From contig NZ_CAJYCN010000006.1 of the NCBI RefSeq assembly GCF_913566895.1, positions 90,179 to 154,178 of the forward strand: a stretch of 64,000 bases of DNA, written 5' to 3'. Position 1 is the first letter of the stretch. Every line of letters starts with the position of its first letter. Source of the DNA: Listeria ilorinensis. GTDB lineage: Bacteria > Bacillota > Bacilli > Lactobacillales > Listeriaceae. Below the pieces are notes generated by a model. It saw only the letters and a program-made list of their open reading frames with translations, was not told the DNA's origin and did no database searches. Made by a program: the position numbers and the translations under genes. Positions 33,933-42,182 of the stretch are shown piece after piece.

Positions 33933-34830
33933 CTGATTCACCGGCTTTCCATTTAAAGATTTCTTCAAGAGTCGGTGGTTCTAAGCTGAACATGGGAATA
34001 AAGCCATCCTTTGTTACAAAAGAAAAGATGGACTCGGCAAATTTTTCATCCTCTAATTGGAGAATCCTCACTCCATCAGATCTTTTTGTTAAACTTTCAA
34101 TACCTGGAAGAGTGGAAAGTTCCTTGTCGGATAAGTGGGGAGCGATAAGGCGGATCCGTTTACGGCCATAACTTAATTTGACGGCGTCCGTGGTTCCTTT
34201 TAGTACAGTCTGCCCTTTCTTCAACATAATCAAAGAGTCACATAATTCTTCTACATTTTCCATTCGATGACTAGAAAAAATGATGGCTGCTCCCTGGGCT
34301 TTCATTTCAAAAACAAATTGTTTTAAAATTTCGGAATTGACAGGATCAAGCCCGCTGAAAGGTTCATCAAGGATAATCAATTTTGGCTCATGAATAATCG
34401 TACTGATTAACTGAATTTTTTGTTGATTTCCTTTGGAGAGTGTTTTGATGAGATCTGTCTTTTTGCCCACTACTTCTGCGCGTTCGAGCCACTCATCTAT
34501 TTTTCTTTTCGTCTCTTTCCGGTCGCAGCCTTTGAGTTCTGCAAAAAATAAAAGTTGTTCTTCAATCGTAACATTTCCATAAAGTCCACGTTCTTCTGGC
34601 AAATACCCAATGTCATTTGCTTGAATTCGAGCTGCTGATTGCCCATTCCATAAAATCTCTCCATATGTAGGTTGAAGAAATTGTAAAATTAAGCGAAAAG
34701 TAGTAGTTTTTCCAGCGCCGTTTTGGCCAATCAATCCCAGAATCTCTCCTGGTGCAACTTGAAAAGACAAATCATCGACTGCTTTTTTTTCAGCAAATGT
34801 CTTTGATAAATGCTTGAGCTCAAGTGTCAT
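33925..34830 (-). CDS. ABC exporter ATP-binding protein (YhaQ/NatA-like)
   Basis: This 301-residue ATPase has Walker A GQNGAGKTTT (residues about 36-45), signature LSKGNQQKIQL, Walker B LIILDEPFSGLD and the switch His in FSSHRME. A ~75-residue C-terminal extension follows. ATG 34830 follows GGGAGG; the longer frame to 34899 includes untranslated sequence. It pairs with the overlapping permease gene to form a YhaQP/NatAB-like exporter. Confidence 0.85.
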   Translation of the reverse strand: MTLELKHLSKTFAEKKAVDDLSFQVAPGEILGLIGQNGAGKTTTFRLILQFLQPTYGEILWNGQSAARIQANDIGYLPEERGLYGNVTIEEQLLFFAELKGCDRKETKRKIDEWLERAEVVGKKTDLIKTLSKGNQQKIQLISTIIHEPKLIILDEPFSGLDPVNSEILKQFVFEMKAQGAAIIFSSHRMENVEELCDSLIMLKKGQTVLKGTTDAVKLSYGRKRIRLIAPHLSDKELSTLPGIESLTKRSDGVRILQLEDEKFAESIFSFVTKDGFIPMFSLEPPTLEEIFKWKAGESDE

Positions 34831-34993
34831 GTATATCCTCCCTTTGCTATTTGGTCTATCTGTAATTGGCAAAATTTGACTTTTGCTATATTGTAACATG
34901 ATTACCTATTAAATGTGGCAATTAAGTGAAAAATCATGCAGATGAGGTTTTCTTTTCGTTAAATCGGCTAGACAATAAAAGGAGCTTACTGAT

Positions 34994-35050
34994 ATGATAA
35001 TATTAATAGTTTCATCTGTTCAATTATATGTAAGAAATATCTCGCAGTAA
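34994..35050 (+). CDS. third possible short hydrophobic peptide
   Basis: This 18-codon ORF reads MIILIVSSVQLYVRNISQ after AAAGGAG (9 nt). It resembles peptide ORF 2 in length and hydrophobic start but lacks the conserved promoter block and hairpin element. CTTACTGATAT before the start and ATATCTCGCAGTAAG at the end can pair, so the ORF sits in a hairpin loop. It may be a chance ORF in the 347-bp gap between the exporter and the GntR gene. Confidence 0.25.
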   Translation: MIILIVSSVQLYVRNISQ

Positions 35051-35112
35051 GAAAAGAATAATAAAAATTATATTTTCCAGCTTTTTGCTTTTCATCATGA
35101 AAAGTTTGATTT

Positions 35113-35140
35113 TGAAAAGAAAATGGCATTCGTTAAAATG
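35113..35140 (+). promoter_or_regulatory. promoter of the third GntR gene
   Basis: TTGAAA (35113-35118) and TAAAAT (35135-35140) are spaced 16 nt. A CTTTTCAT/ATGAAAAG palindrome lies just upstream. Confidence 0.6.
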
Positions 35141-35177
35141 AAAGAGGACTATATAAAAAGATAAAGAGGGTATGATG

Positions 35178-35825
35178 ATGGCAACTGTCACATTCGTAGC
35201 TGATCAAATTTATAATGCATTTAAAAATGATATTATGAACCAGCAATTCCAGCAAGGTGAGCAGATTACAGAGGAATATTTAATTTGCAAATTTAATGTG
35301 AGCCGTTCATTTGCGAATGAGGCCTTGCTCTATCTGGCAGAGTCAGGTTTGCTAAAAGCGTGTCCTAATAAAGAACGATTTTATGTACGTGCCTGCTCAA
35401 AGAATGATTACGAGATAATCAGTAAGGTTAAAATGATTTTTATTAATCTTAGCTATGCCATGCAGAAATTGCAAGAAAAAAATAATCCGGTCTGCTTTGA
35501 GTGTTTGCGTACAGAAATGATTAAAATCAAATGTGCGACACTCGAAAAAAATAGTGAGGTCTTTCTAAACAGCATCAAAACTTTCTATGGCTGTATCATT
35601 CGTTATACGGAAATGCGCGTTTTAGAGCGAAATATTGACTATTTGATCGATACAATGCGTGATTTTGAACAAAAAAACCCGGAACACTTTTTCGATATCG
35701 TCGCTCACCAGATCATCAAGTACTTAGAAAATTTAACCGAATTATTGGAAAAACGGGAATTCGAAAAATGTCTCCGAGTTTTACAAAAAATTTATACATT
35801 AAACATTCAGCTGCTGTTCAGATGA
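35178..35825 (+). CDS. GntR-family (FadR-like) transcriptional regulator
   Basis: This 215-residue protein of the same size and layout as the two regulators at 4-6 kb has a winged helix at residues about 5-70 (QQGEQITEEYLICKFNVSRSFANEALLYLAESGLL) and a helical C-domain. In the recognition helix SRSFANEAL departs from the usual SRTPVREAL, so its operator may differ. The third of three consecutive ATGs (35178) has the best spacing from GAGGG. Its 3' end overlaps the convergent PAP2 gene by 27 bp. Confidence 0.75.
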   Translation: MATVTFVADQIYNAFKNDIMNQQFQQGEQITEEYLICKFNVSRSFANEALLYLAESGLLKACPNKERFYVRACSKNDYEIISKVKMIFINLSYAMQKLQEKNNPVCFECLRTEMIKIKCATLEKNSEVFLNSIKTFYGCIIRYTEMRVLERNIDYLIDTMRDFEQKNPEHFFDIVAHQIIKYLENLTELLEKREFEKCLRVLQKIYTLNIQLLFR

Positions 35826-36473
35826 ACGGCGGTTTTTTTGTTGTTTTAGAAGGTAGACTGCGGTAGTTAAACTAATGCTACCAATCCCTACAAGACATCC
35901 GCCCAAAACATCACTTGGATAATGAACGCCTAAATAAACGCGAGAAATCATGATCGTAAGTATCCATAGGGCAGCCACAATTGCTAATAGCCATTTCCGC
36001 GAGCTTTTTTGCAAAATTGTCAGGCAAAGAATGATCACAAGGATCCCGTAAAAAGTTGTTGAACCTGCTGAATGACCACTGGGAAAACTATAACCAGAAA
36101 CGGAAATCAGTGGATTTTCTGGGCGAGGGCGCATCACGATATGCTTTACAATCTGAGGAATAAGGAGTTCACCTATTAGCGCTGTGCTGGCAAACCAAAG
36201 TGCGATGCCCCATCCTTTCTTCCGTAAAAATAGGAAAAATAGAAGGATGCTTGCAAGAGTGAGGAAAACAGTACCGCCAAAAAATGTGATAGTATGAAAA
36301 AAATAAGTAGCAGATTCGGTGATATTGGAGCGGATCAACTGAATGCCCCATCTATCAAGTGCATGAATCCAAGCCGCATTTTGTGCAACTCCCCACCAAA
36401 CGACGCTAAAAGCAATAAAAGCTAATGCGCTAAGGAAAAAAAACAGATAGGTAGAAGTTTTTGTCGATTTCAT
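35799..36473 (-). CDS. PAP2-family membrane phosphatase
   Basis: This 224-residue protein has six transmembrane helices and the three PAP2 motifs: KHIVMRPRPEN, PSGHSAG and SRVYLGVHYPSDVLGG. It probably dephosphorylates undecaprenyl pyrophosphate, phosphatidylglycerophosphate or a related lipid on the outer membrane face. The RBS AGGAGG precedes ATG 36473. Confidence 0.85.
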   Translation of the reverse strand: MKSTKTSTYLFFFLSALAFIAFSVVWWGVAQNAAWIHALDRWGIQLIRSNITESATYFFHTITFFGGTVFLTLASILLFFLFLRKKGWGIALWFASTALIGELLIPQIVKHIVMRPRPENPLISVSGYSFPSGHSAGSTTFYGILVIILCLTILQKSSRKWLLAIVAALWILTIMISRVYLGVHYPSDVLGGCLVGIGSISLTTAVYLLKQQKNRRSSEQQLNV

Positions 36474-36570
36474 TCATAGCCTCCTAGAAAAGTGATATTC
36501 TTAAATTGTAGAGGTTTTCGCTAGAAGGTGCAACTTTAAAAATGTTAGATTGGGGTAAAAGGAAGGTACC

Positions 36571-36590
36571 CTTACGTGTACACATACTTA
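36571..36590. promoter_or_regulatory. isolated GTGTACAC palindrome
   Basis: CTTACGTGTACACATACTTA contains the palindrome GTGTACAC (36576-36583), the same core as the sites near 4.9-5.05 kb. It lies upstream of the PAP2 gene and downstream of the tRNA genes. It may be another GntR operator or coincidence. Confidence 0.3.
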
Positions 36591-36644
36591 GGGAATTTTT
36601 TTTGGACAAAATAAAAAGAGTAGAATGTAATTCTACTCAAGAAA

Positions 36645-36717
36645 TGAGCCGTGATGGGCTCGAACCATCGACCCTCTGATTAAAAGTCAGATGCTCTACC
36701 AACTGAGCTAACGGCTC
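36645..36717 (-). tRNA. tRNA-Lys (TTT)
   Basis: The reverse strand folds as a cloverleaf with acceptor GAGCCGT/ACGGCTC, the D-arm TAGCTCAGTTGGTAGAGCA, anticodon loop CTTTTAA (anticodon TTT) and T-loop GGTTCGAGCC. CCA is not encoded. It is the last gene of the cluster. Confidence 0.95.
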
Positions 36718-36726
36718 TAAAAATGG

Positions 36727-36798
36727 CTGGGCCAGCTGGATTCGAACCAACGCATGACGGAGTCAAAGTCCGTTGCCTTACCGCTTGGCTATGGCCCA
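36727..36798 (-). tRNA. tRNA-Gln (TTG)
   Basis: The reverse strand has acceptor TGGGCCA/TGGCCCA, anticodon loop ACTTTGACT (anticodon TTG) and T-loop GGTTCGAATCC. Confidence 0.95.
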
Positions 36799-36806
36799 AT
36801 AAATGG

Positions 36807-36887
36807 TGGAGGGAAGTGGATTCGAACCACTGAACCCTAAGGAGCGGATTTACAGTCCGCCGCGTTTAGCCACTTCGCTATCCCTCC
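36807..36887 (-). tRNA. tRNA-Tyr (GTA)
   Basis: This is an 81-nt class II tRNA with acceptor GGAGGGA/TCCCTCC, anticodon GTA in ACTGTAAAT and a long variable arm (CTCCTTAGGGTTC). Confidence 0.95.
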
Positions 36888-36899
36888 ATTATATAAAAG

Positions 36900-36973
36900 T
36901 GCCGACTGCAGGAATTGAACCCGCAACCTACTGATTACGATTCAGTTGCTCTACCAGATTGAGCTAAGTCGGC
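36900..36973 (-). tRNA. tRNA-Thr (CGT)
   Basis: The acceptor is GCCGACT/AGTCGGC, with anticodon CGT in AATCGTAAT and T-loop GGTTCAATTCC. Confidence 0.95.
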
Positions 36974-37089
36974 ATATCGCCTTCTAAATCCTACACAGGC
37001 TACTTCATTTTGAGAAGCAGTCGTCAAAAAAGTTACTATTATATAGTATAATACTTTTAAAAAGATTACTAGTCTTTTTATAAAAAAGG

Positions 37090-37161
37090 TGACCCGTACG
37101 GGATTCGAACCCGTGTTACCGCCGTGAAAGGGCGGTGTCTTAACCGCTTGACCAACGGGCC
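37090..37161 (-). tRNA. tRNA-Glu (TTC)
   Basis: The acceptor is GGCCCGT/ACGGGTC, with anticodon TTC in CCTTTCACG and T-loop GGTTCGAATCC. It is the first gene on the reverse strand, separated from tRNA-Thr by 116 bp that contain A/T-rich promoter-like sequence (TATAAT/TATACT on the reverse strand). Confidence 0.95.
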
Positions 37162-37379
37162 ATTGTTAACAGCCAAAATCTATTATATAAACTCTTGTGT
37201 CATTTGTAAATACCAAAAATAAAGTTTTTCTTTTCTGAAAATAATAAAAATGTATGATTCAGCAAATAGCGGGTAATAGAAAATAAAGATTTATCTGTAT
37301 GAAATGTTGGTATATGTCACAGGGTTAAATAATAGTCAAGAAGTGTCAAATATTTTACTGGAATTCGGATGGAAAAGAA

Positions 37380-37407
37380 TTGCATTACCCCATGGCTGTG
37401 CTATAAT
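37380..37407 (+). promoter_or_regulatory. promoter of kimA
   Basis: TTGCAT (37380-37385) and TATAAT (37402-37407) are spaced 16 nt. The leader is only about 45 nt, so there is no room for the c-di-AMP (ydaO-type) riboswitch that precedes B. subtilis kimA. Confidence 0.8.
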
Positions 37408-37458
37408 GTTGGATATTGTTTTGGCTTAAAATTTCATAAAAAAGGCAGGGAAATTTCT

Positions 37459-39282
37459 ATGGCTTCGCCATTAAAAAGATTATTAATTGGGCGTCCTTTA
37501 AAAAGTTCTGAAGCCGGTGACCAGAAACTCACTAAATTAAAGGCTCTGGCCGTCTTATCTTCAGACGCACTTTCATCAATTGCATATGGTACGGAACAGA
37601 TTTTGATTGTGCTAGTAGCTGTAAGTTCTGCTGCCATGTGGTATTCGATCCCGATTGCATTGTTTGTGTTGCTGTTGCTTTTTGCACTTTGTTTATCTTA
37701 TCGGCAGATCATTTATTCGTATCCTCATGGTGGCGGCGCATATGTGGTATCGAGAGAGAATCTGGGGAAAAATGCTGGCTTGATTGCTGGTGGCTCACTG
37801 CTTGTTGACTATATGTTGACAGTTGCAGTTAGTGTCTCTTCTGGGACTGATGCCATTGTTTCTGCTATCCCTTCTCTTTATCCATTTGCCGTGCCAATCG
37901 GCGTTCTGCTTGTTATTTTTGTTACGATTATTAATTTGCGTGGGGTGACAGAATCTGCCAGTATTTTAGCTGTTCCCGTCTATTTATTTGTCTTTTCAAT
38001 CGTTATTTTGATTTTTACAGGTTTATTTAAGATTGCGACAGGCGCAGATGCGACACACGAGACAGCTTCTATTGGCTCATCAGTTGAAGGTGTGACGATC
38101 TTTCTATTGCTTCGTGCTTTTGCTTCTGGGTCGGCTTCACTTACTGGGATAGAAGCTATATCGAATGCAGTCCCACTATTTAAAAAGCCGCAAGCGAAAA
38201 ATGCTGCACGAACGCTTACGATTATGGCTAGCTTATTAGGCTTTTTCTTCTTTGGAATTACGCTATTAGCCTTTTTCTATGGCACTGTACCTGAGTTGAA
38301 ATCAACAGTCCTTTCTCAAATTACAGAAAATGTATTTGGGCGCAATTTTATGTTTTACTTTATTCAAGCTATTACTGCAATTATTCTAGTTTTGGCAGCC
38401 AATACAGGTTTTTCAGCATTTCCGATGCTAGCTTACAATCTGGCAAAGGATAAATATATGCCGCGCATGTATTTAGCTCGAGGAGATCGATTAGGTTATT
38501 CGAACGGGATCATGACACTTGCAGTCGGCTCTATTCTTCTTATTATTCTCTTTAAGGGGAAAACAGAATTACTTGTTCCGCTGTATTCGGTTGGGGTATT
38601 CATTCCCTTTACATTGTCTCAATCAGGGATGATCATTAAATGGCTTCGGGAACGTCCAGCAGGCTGGAAAAGAAAATTATCGGCAAACTTATTGGGAGCC
38701 TTTATATCCTTTACTGTCCTTGTCGTATTGTTCTTGACACGGCTGGAATCTGTATGGCCAGTCTTTATTATCATGCCTGTTATGATTTTTGTCTTTCACC
38801 GGACTAAAAATCATTATGAGCGACTTGGTCCGCAATTACGGATTGATGATACTGTTGATTTACCAGATTTCAAAGGAAATGCTGTAATTGTGGCGGTATC
38901 GGATACGACCAAAGTAGTGGAAGGTGCGCTCAAATATGCAAAATCGATTGGTGACACAGTAATCGCGGTTCACGTGTCCATTGATCGGAATGAAGGAAAA
39001 GAATTTGTCGACCGATGGAATCGAATTCATCCGGAAGTTCGGATTGCGCATCTTTATTCGACATATCGTTCAATTTCAGATCCGCTCATTAAATTTATTG
39101 ATACAGCAGAACAGAAGGCAAGACAGGACAACTATACATTGACCGTTCTGATTCCGCAGTTTATTCCACGTAAAGGTTGGCAGAATGTTTTGCACAACCA
39201 AACAAGTCTTTTGATTCGAACTAAACTATTGTTTAAGAAAAATGTGGTCGTTGCGACATTCCCTTATCATTTAAAAGAATAA
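37459..39282 (+). CDS. kimA: KimA high-affinity potassium transporter
   Basis: This 607-residue APC-superfamily K+/H+ symporter has about twelve helices (residues 30-450) and a C-terminal cytosolic domain (about 465-607). It closely follows B. subtilis KimA (YdaO): RLLIGRPLKSSEAGDQKLTK, LSSDALSSIAYGTEQIL, SYRQIIYSYPHGGGAYVVS, AANTGFSAFPMLAYNLAKD, and the end FPYHLKE. KimA in B. subtilis and L. monocytogenes is inhibited by c-di-AMP. ATG 37459 follows AGGGA; the upstream start (37369) lies before the promoter -10 and is excluded. Confidence 0.9.
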   Translation: MASPLKRLLIGRPLKSSEAGDQKLTKLKALAVLSSDALSSIAYGTEQILIVLVAVSSAAMWYSIPIALFVLLLLFALCLSYRQIIYSYPHGGGAYVVSRENLGKNAGLIAGGSLLVDYMLTVAVSVSSGTDAIVSAIPSLYPFAVPIGVLLVIFVTIINLRGVTESASILAVPVYLFVFSIVILIFTGLFKIATGADATHETASIGSSVEGVTIFLLLRAFASGSASLTGIEAISNAVPLFKKPQAKNAARTLTIMASLLGFFFFGITLLAFFYGTVPELKSTVLSQITENVFGRNFMFYFIQAITAIILVLAANTGFSAFPMLAYNLAKDKYMPRMYLARGDRLGYSNGIMTLAVGSILLIILFKGKTELLVPLYSVGVFIPFTLSQSGMIIKWLRERPAGWKRKLSANLLGAFISFTVLVVLFLTRLESVWPVFIIMPVMIFVFHRTKNHYERLGPQLRIDDTVDLPDFKGNAVIVAVSDTTKVVEGALKYAKSIGDTVIAVHVSIDRNEGKEFVDRWNRIHPEVRIAHLYSTYRSISDPLIKFIDTAEQKARQDNYTLTVLIPQFIPRKGWQNVLHNQTSLLIRTKLLFKKNVVVATFPYHLKE

Positions 39283-39289
39283 ATGGATG

Positions 39290-39323
39290 GCAAAGCATTG
39301 GTTGGGGGAGACCAATGCTTTGC
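39290..39323 (+). terminator. terminator after kimA
   Basis: GCAAAGCATTGGT pairs with ACCAATGCTTTGC around an 8-nt loop; the T-run is poor. Confidence 0.75.
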
Positions 39324-39562
39324 TCGTTTATGGGATAGGACCAGTTTATCAAGCCGGATCGTATCAGTAAAATAGCGAAAAATCATTTTTCAAGTGAAGA
39401 ATAGAAGCTGATCATCAGTTTTATGAATAGAACTGTTTGGAAAATATATTTTTGATATGTCAAAAGTAAGTTTTTAATAGATTTTCTAAAAATGTATAAC
39501 TTTGTTTTATAAATGGTGTATGTTAAAATGATATCAAAATATAGAGAATTTAGGTGGATGAG

Positions 39563-40465
39563 ATGAAGCAAATAGGTATCTTAGGTGTGCCGTGGTCATT
39601 TTCTAAAGAACACAAGGGTGCTGCTCTTGGCCCATATGCACTCCGTTTTAGCGGGATTTTGGACTTATTTCGGCAACTGGGCGTAACGGTTAAAGACTAT
39701 CATAATATGCCATTTTTGACTGCTTTAGAAGAGGATGCATTTTTTAATCACAATGATTTGGAAGCGATTACATGTAAACTGGAGGAATTAAAAGATGTTT
39801 TGCGTATGATGGCACAAAATGTGGAAATCCCACTTATTTTAGGTGGAGATCAGCTGATTGCTCTTAGTACAATTGCGGCATACCGGGAAGTCGATCAAAG
39901 GCATCATGTGATTTGGGTAAATGCGCATCCCGATTTAGCTAAAACATATCAGTCCGAAAATCATAGCGGAAATACGCTCTCAGCGGCACTTGGTATTGGG
40001 CCCGTCCAATTTTGTCAGTTGATGGATAAGGGAGTTCTCCTCCCTGAAGAACTCATGATTCTAGGAACACGTCAAATGACGGAAGAAGAAGCGCAGACGA
40101 TTCAAGAACTACAGATTCCCCACTATGGGATGACAAAAATTGACCAGATGGGGATGGGCTTGGTCATGGATGAGGTCTTAAAGCGGTTGAGTCAAACAGA
40201 TCATCGTGTTGACTTGGTTTTAGATATTGACGCCATTGATCCGGCATTTGCGCCAGGCACTGATTTTTTGTCAAGTGGTGGCTTGTATTATCGTGAGTTG
40301 CAGTATTTAATGGAAAATTTGGCATTAAGCAGTCAGCTTGCATCCGTGACAATTACAGGATTAAATCCGTTACTAGATGAGGGGAACAAAACAGCTGCTT
40401 TGGTTGGTACTTTACTCGAAAGCTATTTTCATACAAAGCAGGACAAAGGGCTACAATTAGAATAA
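39563..40465 (+). CDS. arginase/agmatinase-family protein with altered metal site
   Basis: This 300-residue ureohydrolase-fold protein has the usual GGDHS motif as GGDQL and the usual DAHxD as NAHPD. Two Mn ligands are thus replaced (His to Gln, Asp to Asn). The second-half motif VLDIDAIDPAFAPGT and GGLYYRE are intact, and the His of the NxHG loop also seems shifted (NHSGNTLS). It could be an inactive or repurposed ureohydrolase. ATG 39563 has AGGTGG upstream. It is monocistronic. Confidence 0.75.
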   Translation: MKQIGILGVPWSFSKEHKGAALGPYALRFSGILDLFRQLGVTVKDYHNMPFLTALEEDAFFNHNDLEAITCKLEELKDVLRMMAQNVEIPLILGGDQLIALSTIAAYREVDQRHHVIWVNAHPDLAKTYQSENHSGNTLSAALGIGPVQFCQLMDKGVLLPEELMILGTRQMTEEEAQTIQELQIPHYGMTKIDQMGMGLVMDEVLKRLSQTDHRVDLVLDIDAIDPAFAPGTDFLSSGGLYYRELQYLMENLALSSQLASVTITGLNPLLDEGNKTAALVGTLLESYFHTKQDKGLQLE

Positions 40466-40702
40466 AATTATATTTCATTTTCATGACTTTTTTAACTTTT
40501 TGGGGTCGTGAGTCATAAGATAAAATAAATGAATCCGCACATAGAAAGGTTATAAGGAATAAATTGTGTTACAAAAATATTTCTACTATTAAGAAAGCGT
40601 TTTCCCATCCTTGAAAAAAGCCATTTTCCTTTGTATACTGGTATTAAGTAAGTGGTACTTGCTTGATTTGGAAAGGATGTCTTAGAAAAAGGAGTGCGAA
40701 GT

Positions 40703-40951
40703 ATGTCGGAAGTCGATATCAGGTATTTTGTTTTACCCATGATTATTGTCTTTATATTGGGGATTGCTGCAATCAATGCGGTAAGTTTTCCAATTGTCAA
40801 CTTTTTGACTGTGACAGCTATCGCTTTTCTCTCTGGTCTAGTTATCGGTGCGACTTATCAACTTGTTAAGATCGTGCAACGTTTCTTCATGACTGTCAAA
40901 CATAAAAAAACGTCCAAAAAAGAAGTTGGCGCTCAGTATCATAAAGCTTAA
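40703..40951 (+). CDS. small two-helix membrane protein, unknown
   Basis: This 82-residue protein has transmembrane segments at residues about 8-25 (FVLPMIIVFILGIAAINA) and 31-52 (FLTVTAIAFLSGLVIGATYQLV), then a basic cytosolic tail rich in Lys. ATG 40703 lies 8 nt after AAGGAG. No family is recognised. A terminator follows. Confidence 0.6.
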   Translation: MSEVDIRYFVLPMIIVFILGIAAINAVSFPIVNFLTVTAIAFLSGLVIGATYQLVKIVQRFFMTVKHKKTSKKEVGAQYHKA

Positions 40952-40967
40952 TCTACATAGTTCTCAA

Positions 40968-41000
40968 CATTTTCTTCTTCGTGAAGGAAATGTTTTTTTG
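40968..41000 (+). terminator. terminator upstream of malR
   Basis: AACATTTTC pairs with GGAAATGTT and ends in seven T. Confidence 0.75.
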
Positions 41001-41016
41001 TTATGGTCAAGTCTGC

Positions 41017-41044
41017 TTGCTGGAAAAAAGAAACATGGTACAAT
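41017..41044 (+). promoter_or_regulatory. promoter of the LacI-type regulator
   Basis: TTGCTG (41017-41022) and TACAAT (41039-41044) are spaced 16 nt. Confidence 0.7.
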
Positions 41045-41074
41045 AAAAACAGTGAAATTTTTAGGAGGTCCAAA

Positions 41075-42049
41075 ATGGCCACATTAGCAGATGTTGCAAA
41101 ACGGGCAAATGTTTCGAAAATGACTGTTTCGCGTGTCATTAATCACCCGGATCAAGTTTCAGATGAACTTAAAACGTTAGTCTATCAAGCTATGAAAGAA
41201 TTAGATTATGTTCCGAATTTTGCTGCTCGTGCTTTAGTTCAAAACAGGACACAGGTGATTAAATTTTTGATTTTAGAAGAAATTGATACAGTAGAACCTT
41301 ACTATATGAATTTACTAACCGGGATCAGTCGTGAACTGGATAAGCACTATTATTCCTTACAGCTTGTTACAAAAAAATCAAAAAATATCGGTTCTTATGA
41401 TGGACTGATCGTAACAGGGATGCGTCATGATGATTTTGACAGTGGAGTTTTAACGATTGATAAGCCTGTGATTTTATACGGAGAAAATACACGTGGCTAT
41501 GACTATATTGATGTGGATAATCGAGAAGGAACAAAAATAGCAACGGAGCATGTGCGTCAACTGGGATTTAAACGAATTGTCTTTTTGGGAATTAATTTGC
41601 TGGAAGAGCAGTTTATGGTCTCGCGCTTGGCAGGGTATGAAGAAGTGATGCATACATATAATCTTTCGCCGGAAAGTTATTTTATCCAAAATAGTTCTCG
41701 TGTTGCAGAAAAGAAAGCATTTGATCTGCTGCGCTATAATTCGGATGATATTGCTTTTGTTTGCGCTTCTGACCGGATTGCGATTGGGGTGGTGCGAGCT
41801 GGACTTACTTTTGGTCGTAAATTTGGAGAAAATATAGCGGTAACAGGTTTCGACGGAGTATTTTTAGACAGGATCTCATCTCCACATATCTCAACGGTTC
41901 AATCCCCAGTTATTGAAATGGGGGAAGAATTGGCGCGGATGTTGCTTCAGAAAATCGGGGAGAATGGAAAAAGTCAGGGACATATTTTGTTTAAGCCAAC
42001 GTTTATTGCAAGAGGTTCAACAACAGGAAAGGATGCAACAAGTTATTAA
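41075..42049 (+). CDS. malR: LacI-family repressor of the maltose cluster
   Basis: This 324-residue regulator has the LacI helix-turn-helix MATLADVAKRANVSKMTVSRVINHPDQVS at the N-terminus, the hinge YVPNFAARALVQNRT, and a periplasmic-binding-like effector domain with FVCASDRIAIGVV and VTGFDG. ATG 41075 follows AGGAGG. Its place directly upstream of the amylase/malEFG genes and the shared GTTACCGWTAAC sites make it the likely maltose repressor. The inducer is unknown. Confidence 0.85.
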   Translation: MATLADVAKRANVSKMTVSRVINHPDQVSDELKTLVYQAMKELDYVPNFAARALVQNRTQVIKFLILEEIDTVEPYYMNLLTGISRELDKHYYSLQLVTKKSKNIGSYDGLIVTGMRHDDFDSGVLTIDKPVILYGENTRGYDYIDVDNREGTKIATEHVRQLGFKRIVFLGINLLEEQFMVSRLAGYEEVMHTYNLSPESYFIQNSSRVAEKKAFDLLRYNSDDIAFVCASDRIAIGVVRAGLTFGRKFGENIAVTGFDGVFLDRISSPHISTVQSPVIEMGEELARMLLQKIGENGKSQGHILFKPTFIARGSTTGKDATSY

Positions 42050-42082
42050 CATGGCAGATATACTATTTGCCATGTTTTTTTA
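42049..42082 (+). terminator. terminator after malR
   Basis: AACATGGCA pairs with TGCCATGTT and is followed by a T-run. Confidence 0.85.
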
Positions 42083-42094
42083 TGCAGAAATTCT

Positions 42095-42134
42095 GTTACC
42101 GTTAACGAATGAAAAAAGATTGCAAGCGATTACA
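42095..42134 (+). promoter_or_regulatory. MalR-type operator and cre upstream of the amylase gene
   Basis: GTTACCGTTAAC (42095-42106) differs by one base from GTTACCGATAAC before malE. TGCAAGCGATTACA (42121-42134) fits the catabolite-response consensus TGNAANCGNNNNCA and overlaps a TTGCAA -35 candidate. Repression by both MalR and CcpA is inferred. Confidence 0.65.
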
Positions 42135-42182
42135 GACTCGTGCTAATTTGGATGTATGTTAACAAACAAGGAGGAAAGATTT

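Noticed and set aside
37162..37458. c-di-AMP (ydaO-type) riboswitch before kimA
   Set aside because: The only good promoter leaves a ~45-nt leader and no aptamer-like paired regions were found upstream.
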